A stretch of DNA of 64,000 nt from an uncultured Oscillospiraceae bacterium (GTDB taxonomy: Bacteria; Bacillota; Clostridia; Oscillospirales; Acutalibacteraceae): the NCBI GenBank assembly GCA_902490735.1, contig CABUFC010000002.1, positions 186,001-250,000 of the forward strand, given 5' to 3'. The translations under genes and the position numbers were made by a program. The first letter of the stretch is position 1. The number at the start of each line of letters is the position of its first letter. The notes under the pieces were generated by a model. That model was not told where the DNA came from. It did not search any database and worked only from the letters and a program-made list of their open reading frames with translations. Of the stretch, positions 59,804-64,000 are shown piece after piece.

Positions 59804-60098
59804 TTTTTGTCAGTTTTTAGGTATATGCAGAAAAGCCGGCAAGCTTATTTACGGCACCGAAAGTGTTAAAAAAAGCTTAGCGGAAAATAAAGCAAAGCTT
59901 ATTATAATTTCAAGCAATATATCTGAAAAAACCGAAAAAGAATTGAATTTTTTTGCAAAAAAGAACAACATTCCCGTAGTAAGAACCGGTTTTAATACAA
60001 ATGAGTTGTCAAAAGCCACCGGCACTGTAGCAGGTGTTTTTGCAGTGATTGACAGCGGTTTTGCAAAACGAATTATTGAATTAGGAGGCACCTTATAA
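59796..60098 (+). CDS. ylxQ: L7Ae-family ribosomal protein YlxQ
   Basis: This 100-residue protein of the L7Ae/L30e fold (FLGICRKAGKLIYGTESVKKS, AKLIIISSNISEKTEKE, ATGTVAGVFAVID) probably binds kink-turn RNA. The start is TTG 59796, overlapping rnpM by 8 bases; no ATG fits the N terminus of the family. It lies immediately before infB. Confidence 0.9.
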   Translation: MNDFCQFLGICRKAGKLIYGTESVKKSLAENKAKLIIISSNISEKTEKELNFFAKKNNIPVVRTGFNTNELSKATGTVAGVFAVIDSGFAKRIIELGGTL

Positions 60099-60099
60099 C

Positions 60100-62634
60100 A
60101 TGGAAATTAAATTAAAGGTGAGCGACGTTGCAAAAGATTTTTCTAAAAACAGCAAGGAAATTATTGATCTTTTGTCACCCTATGTTAATGAGCCTAAAAA
60201 GAGCTCAAACGTTTTAAGTGAAGACGAAATGAGCCTTATTTTTGAGCTTTTAACCAAAAAGTATGAGGTTAAAAGCTTTGATGAATATTTTAAATCCGGC
60301 GAAAAGGCGCAAACAGAGCGCAAGCAGAAAAAAGAAGCCGAAAAGCAGAGAAAACTTGCCGAGCAAGCTGCCATTTTAGAGCAGTTTAAGGCGGCCGCAG
60401 CCGCCGAGATTGCGGCTAAAAACAAGCCCGCTCCCGTAAAACCTGAGGAAGCCATCACCTTCGAAAAAGAAGAGGATAAAGTAAAGGAAGTAAAACTGCC
60501 TTCTAAAAAGGAAACTCCTGCAAAAAAGGCGGAAAAAGGAAAAACATATACCGAAAAGCTTGCCGAGATGAAAAAGAGCAAGCAAAAAGATAATGGCAAC
60601 GAGTATATCCCTGTAATGCAGAAAAAAGAAAAACAGGGCGGTCCTGCACCAAACAGGGGGCCGGCTTCGGTGCGCCTTGTTGATACAAGAACAAGCCAGG
60701 TTGAACTTGATAAATATAACGAAAAATACGAGAATATCGCTCCGGCGTATTCGATGAAAGATAATGTCGGCCGTAAGCAAAAAATTAAACAAAAATCTCA
60801 GGAATACAGAAGACCTCACGGCACGAAAAGAGAAACCGAGGCCGACAAAATGCGACGTATTCAGCTTGAGCGCATAAAGAAAACTCCGCTTACGATTACT
60901 ATACCTGAAGAGATTTCCGTTCAGGACCTTGCGGCCGCAATGAAGAAAACCGCCGCAGAAGTAATAAAGGTTTTAATGAAATACGGTGTAATGGCAACTA
61001 TCACGCAAAACATAGATTATGATACCGCCGAAATTGTTGCAACCGATTTAGGCTGCAAGGTTAAAAAGGCCGTTGTAGTAACAATAGAAGAGCGAATTAT
61101 GGATATTTCGGAGGATTCAGACGAAGACCTTCTCCCGAGAGATCCGGTTGTAGTAGTTATGGGTCACGTTGACCACGGCAAAACATCCCTTTTGGACGCA
61201 ATTAGAAACGCTAAAGTAACCGAGGGCGAAGCCGGCGGTATTACCCAGCACATTGGCGCTTACAGAGTTAACCATAATGGCCAAAATATAACATTTTTAG
61301 ATACTCCCGGCCATGCCGCGTTTACAGCTATGCGCCAGCGCGGAGCTATGGCAACGGATATTGCAGTACTGGTTGTAGCAGCCGATGACGGCATAATGCC
61401 GCAAACAATAGAAGCCATAAACCACGCAAAGGCCGCAAAAGTGCAAATAATTGTTGCAATAAATAAAATGGATAAGCCTGAAGCCAATCCCGATAAAATT
61501 ATGCAGCAGTTAACCGAACACGAACTTGTTCCCGAAGAATGGGGCGGCGATATTATATGTGTGCCTGTATCAGCTAAAACGCATATGGGTATAGATAAAC
61601 TGTTGGAAAACATTTTGCTTGTTGCCGAAATGGCCGAGCTTAAAGCCAATCCAAACCGCAGAGCTTCAGGTGTCATTATTGAAGCAAGACTTGATAAGGG
61701 CAGGGGCCCGGTAGCGTCACTGCTTGTTAAAAACGGAACATTAAAGGCCGGCGATGTTATAGTAGCAGGTACCACTGTTGGTCGAATTAGAAATATGACT
61801 AACGAAAACGGCAAAGAGTTAAAAGAAGCCGGACCGTCCGTGCCGGTCGAGATTACCGGACTTGCCGATGTTCCCGAAGCAGGCGACAGCTTTGATGCTG
61901 TAAGCGATGAGCGCTTGGCGCGTGAGCTTGTTGAACAACGTCGTGAAAAGCTTAAAGAAGAAGAATTCAGCAAAGCGCAAAAAGTTACGCTTGATAATTT
62001 ATTCTCACAGCTTGAAGCCGGCGATATGAAAACCCTTAATATTATTGTTAAGGCCGATGTTCAAGGCTCTGTTGAAGCTGTAAAAGAAAGTCTAATAAAG
62101 CTTTCTAACGATGAAGTCCGTGTAGCGGTTATTCACGGAGGCGTAGGCGCTATTAATGATAGCGACGTTATGCTTGCCGCTACTTCAAGCGCAATAATTG
62201 TAGGCTTTAACGTCCGCCCTGACGCCGTAGCAAAAGAAAGCGCCGCAAGAGAGGGCATAGATATACGCACATATCGAGTAATTTACGAATGCATCGAAGA
62301 AGTCGAAGCCGCTATGAAGGGCATGCTGGCGCCTAAATACCGCGATGTTGACGAAGGTGTAGTTGAAGTTAGAATGATTTACAAAATCTCCTCGGTCGGT
62401 ACGGTTGCAGGTTGTTATGTACAGTCCGGCAAGGTTACGCGCGGCAGCAAGGTAAGAATTATCCGTGACGGCGTGGTTATTGCCGATGACGAGTTGGCGT
62501 CACTGCGCAGGGAAAAGGACGACGTTAAAGAAGTCGCCGCCGGATACGAATGCGGTATTACCCTTGCAAAATTCAATGATATTAAGCAGGGAGATATTTT
62601 TGAGACATATATAGTTGAAGAATATCGTGATTAA
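60100..62634 (+). CDS. infB: Translation initiation factor IF-2
   Basis: This 844-residue GTPase places initiator tRNA on the 30S subunit. G motifs are GHVDHGKTSLLDAIR (G1, about residue 355), DTPGHAAFT (G3) and NKMDKP (G4). The N-terminal third is charged and Lys/Glu/Ala-rich (about 60-250), with the first IF2_N helix at the start and a second near 265-320. Length agrees with Firmicutes forms. TTAGGAGGC precedes the ATG, and the gene begins 1 base after ylxQ. Confidence 0.97.
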   Translation: MEIKLKVSDVAKDFSKNSKEIIDLLSPYVNEPKKSSNVLSEDEMSLIFELLTKKYEVKSFDEYFKSGEKAQTERKQKKEAEKQRKLAEQAAILEQFKAAAAAEIAAKNKPAPVKPEEAITFEKEEDKVKEVKLPSKKETPAKKAEKGKTYTEKLAEMKKSKQKDNGNEYIPVMQKKEKQGGPAPNRGPASVRLVDTRTSQVELDKYNEKYENIAPAYSMKDNVGRKQKIKQKSQEYRRPHGTKRETEADKMRRIQLERIKKTPLTITIPEEISVQDLAAAMKKTAAEVIKVLMKYGVMATITQNIDYDTAEIVATDLGCKVKKAVVVTIEERIMDISEDSDEDLLPRDPVVVVMGHVDHGKTSLLDAIRNAKVTEGEAGGITQHIGAYRVNHNGQNITFLDTPGHAAFTAMRQRGAMATDIAVLVVAADDGIMPQTIEAINHAKAAKVQIIVAINKMDKPEANPDKIMQQLTEHELVPEEWGGDIICVPVSAKTHMGIDKLLENILLVAEMAELKANPNRRASGVIIEARLDKGRGPVASLLVKNGTLKAGDVIVAGTTVGRIRNMTNENGKELKEAGPSVPVEITGLADVPEAGDSFDAVSDERLARELVEQRREKLKEEEFSKAQKVTLDNLFSQLEAGDMKTLNIIVKADVQGSVEAVKESLIKLSNDEVRVAVIHGGVGAINDSDVMLAATSSAIIVGFNVRPDAVAKESAAREGIDIRTYRVIYECIEEVEAAMKGMLAPKYRDVDEGVVEVRMIYKISSVGTVAGCYVQSGKVTRGSKVRIIRDGVVIADDELASLRREKDDVKEVAAGYECGITLAKFNDIKQGDIFETYIVEEYRD

Positions 62635-62649
62635 TTTTGAGGATAAATT

Positions 62650-63009
62650 ATGGCAGGATATAAAATTGGAAGGATAACTTCAGATATTCAAAACGCTTTG
62701 TCGGTTATTTTACGCGAAGTAAAAGACCCGCGCGTAAGCCCGCTTTTAAGCATTGTTAAAATTGATTTGTCAAACGATCTTTCATATGCTAAGGTTTATG
62801 TAAGCGCTATTGAAGGAAGCAATAAAACCAAAGAATCCGTCGCAGGACTAAAAAGCGCTTCGGGATATATACGTAAAGCGCTTGCTTCATCGCTTCATTT
62901 ACGTAAGGTGCCCGAGCTTAAGTTTATCGAAGATGATTCGCTTATTAAAAGCGCCGATATTATGAATACCATAAAATCTTTTGATCACGGGAACAAAGAA
63001 AATGAGTAG
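62650..63009 (+). CDS. rbfA: Ribosome-binding factor A
   Basis: This 119-residue KH-type protein matures 16S rRNA 5' ends. It shows YKIGRITSDIQNALSVILRE, KDPRVSPLLSIVKIDLSNDL, and RKVPELKFIEDDSL. It overlaps nrnA by 8 bases. Position after infB is canonical. Confidence 0.95.
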   Translation: MAGYKIGRITSDIQNALSVILREVKDPRVSPLLSIVKIDLSNDLSYAKVYVSAIEGSNKTKESVAGLKSASGYIRKALASSLHLRKVPELKFIEDDSLIKSADIMNTIKSFDHGNKENE

Positions 63010-63967
63010 TATTACGTTAAATCAAGCTGCAGAGCTTTTATTAAAGCAGGACAATATTGTTATTTTGTCGCACAAAAATCCCGATGGCGATACTGTCGGC
63101 AGTGCATATGCCTTGCTTGCAGCGCTAATTAAGCTTGGCAAAAAAGCGTGTGTGTTTTGCGGTGATGCAATTCCTGATAAATATTCGTATTTTACCGATA
63201 AAATACCAAACACCCCGTTAAAAAGCGAGGATTTTGTGGTTGCGGTTGATATTGCCGACGAAAATTTACTTGGCTCTTTGTTTGAAAAATATCACAGTAA
63301 AATTAATCTTTCAATTGATCACCATAAAACAAATAAGCAATTTGCAGAGTATACTTATGTAAACTCGGATGCGGCCGCAAACACCGAAAATATTTATGAA
63401 TTGATAAATATCCTTGATGTAAAAATAGATGCAGATATTGCATCTGCGCTTTATACCGGAATTTCTACTGATACCGGCTGTTTTAGGTATTCAAATACTA
63501 CGTCTAATACGCACCTTGTGGCTGCAAAGTTAATGGAATTTAATTTTGACCGCGCGGCAATCGACCGCTTGATGTTTGAAACCAAAACAAAAGCAAAATT
63601 ACAGCTTGAAAAGGTGGCCCTTAAAAATCTGCGGCTTTATTTTGACGGCCGTTGTGCTGTAACAAGCGTTAAATTAAAAGATATATCAAAAGCCGGCGGT
63701 ACGCTCGACGATTTTGAAGGAATAGCTTCAATACCAAGAACGATTAAGGGTGTTATGTTAGGTATAACTTTAAAAGAGCAAAAAAACGGCAGTGTCAAAG
63801 TTTCCATGCGAAGCATCGAACCGGTTGACGCCGCTGCAATATGCGCCGGTTTTGGCGGCGGAGGACATCCAAGGGCTGCCGGTTGTGAAATTTGCGGCAG
63901 CATAAATAAGGCAAAACGCCTTGTACTTTTAAAAGTACAAGATTATTTATTACAGCAAAAACTATAA
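63002..63967 (+). CDS. nrnA: DHH-family oligoribonuclease/pAp phosphatase NrnA
   Basis: This 321-residue protein has the DHH domain (ILSHKNPDGDTVGSAYALL, VAVDIADENL, SIDHHKTN, YTGISTDTGCFRYSNT) and the DHHA1 domain (FGGGGHPRAAGCEI). It degrades nanoRNA and dephosphorylates 3'-phosphoadenosine 5'-phosphate. I chose ATG 63002 inside the end of rbfA over an in-frame start at 62981, because the shorter form matches the family N terminus; the ribosome site is weak (GGGAAC). Confidence 0.94.
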   Translation: MSSITLNQAAELLLKQDNIVILSHKNPDGDTVGSAYALLAALIKLGKKACVFCGDAIPDKYSYFTDKIPNTPLKSEDFVVAVDIADENLLGSLFEKYHSKINLSIDHHKTNKQFAEYTYVNSDAAANTENIYELINILDVKIDADIASALYTGISTDTGCFRYSNTTSNTHLVAAKLMEFNFDRAAIDRLMFETKTKAKLQLEKVALKNLRLYFDGRCAVTSVKLKDISKAGGTLDDFEGIASIPRTIKGVMLGITLKEQKNGSVKVSMRSIEPVDAAAICAGFGGGGHPRAAGCEICGSINKAKRLVLLKVQDYLLQQKL

Positions 63968-63978
63968 GAGGTGAAAAT

Positions 63979-64000
63979 TTGCAGGGGCTTTTAGTAATTA
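63979..64000 (+). CDS. truB: tRNA pseudouridine synthase B, first codons only
   Basis: Only seven codons are inside the window, beginning at TTG 63979 (M-QGLLVI). They match the start of TruB (MxGxLVIDKP), and truB is the expected next gene after rbfA-nrnA. AGAGGTGAAAA lies 5 bases upstream. The rest is beyond the right edge, so the call depends on context. Confidence 0.6.

Noticed and set aside
61260..61973. 237-codon Ser-rich frame antisense to infB
   Set aside because: Composition (Ser/Ala/Thr-rich) is typical of the complement of a coding frame, and infB motifs are intact.
1..64000. CRISPR arrays, insertion sequences, prophage or conjugative genes
   Set aside because: I found no repeat-spacer pattern, transposase, integrase or phage structural gene anywhere in the window.

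Overview
The window is an AT-rich chromosomal segment of a spore-forming, Gram-positive-type member of the Clostridia. An Oscillospiraceae/Ruminococcaceae-like gut organism is my inference. The evidence is a complete eight-gene spoIIIA operon, spoVT, HPr kinase with an HPr/Crh-like protein, the whiA-rapZ-murB block, CoaX-type pantothenate kinase, YtrA-type GntR regulation, Cys-rich surface proteins ending in a P-T-G/transmembrane/basic tail, and many consensus sigma-A promoters (TTGACA-N17-TATAAT). I see no insertion sequence, prophage, CRISPR array, rRNA or plasmid function. There are two tRNA genes, Leu(CAA) and Lys(TTT).

Layout. 1-366 (minus): start of a flavoprotein gene and an HPr-like protein without the PTS histidine. 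445-741: an intergenic region packed with tandem hairpins that ends in an extended -10 promoter. 742-5359: MoxR ATPase, DUF58 protein and transglutaminase-like membrane protein, a module whose enzyme lacks the expected Cys. 5392-7331: bioY and pyrimidine-nucleoside phosphorylase. 7399-11819: spoIIIAA-AH, the mother-cell half of the channel linking mother cell and forespore. 11890-15622: Asp23 protein, nicotinate phosphoribosyltransferase, a lipoprotein, coaX and an ECF S component (NAD and CoA precursor metabolism). 15657-24717 (minus): hprK-glk-murB-rapZ-whiA-dnaE-pfkA, joining carbon control, glycolysis, wall precursors and replication. 24851-26087: ychF and tRNA-Leu. 26262-32870 (minus): SGNH-hydrolase lipoprotein, tRNA-Lys, an orphan gene, Nif3-like protein, and an operon of two unusual aminoacyl-tRNA synthetases.

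33123-39498 is the most accessory-looking part: a 1515-residue secreted multi-domain glycan-binding-like surface protein followed 4 bases later by a membrane-anchored glycosidase-like protein. Next come an autoregulated-looking GntR/ABC operon (39609-41450), hisS of unusual type with a membrane protein (minus), and a cohesin-like Cys-rich surface protein with an internal 213-bp tandem duplication. 45878-53220 holds an orphan sugar-binding-type lipoprotein, rpsU, yqeG (apparently starting at ATT), nfo, an M24 peptidase, efp, an acidic zinc-ribbon protein, ispD, ispF and a cytoplasmic glycosidase-like protein of unknown role. 53274-57871 holds a DUF4830 protein, an RsuA-type pseudouridine synthase, an orphan sugar-ABC ATPase, GtrA, DRTGG and PHP-domain proteins, and spoVT. 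57998-64000 is the classical rimP-nusA-rnpM-ylxQ-infB-rbfA-nrnA-truB translation operon, preceded by a terminator-like leader hairpin.

Most genes are housekeeping and recognised with confidence. The best candidates for something undescribed are the 33123-39498 surface pair, the hairpin cluster at 564-706, the ATT start of yqeG, the altered catalytic residues of the transglutaminase and MetRS-like proteins, and the 53-kb-region glycosidase-like protein.
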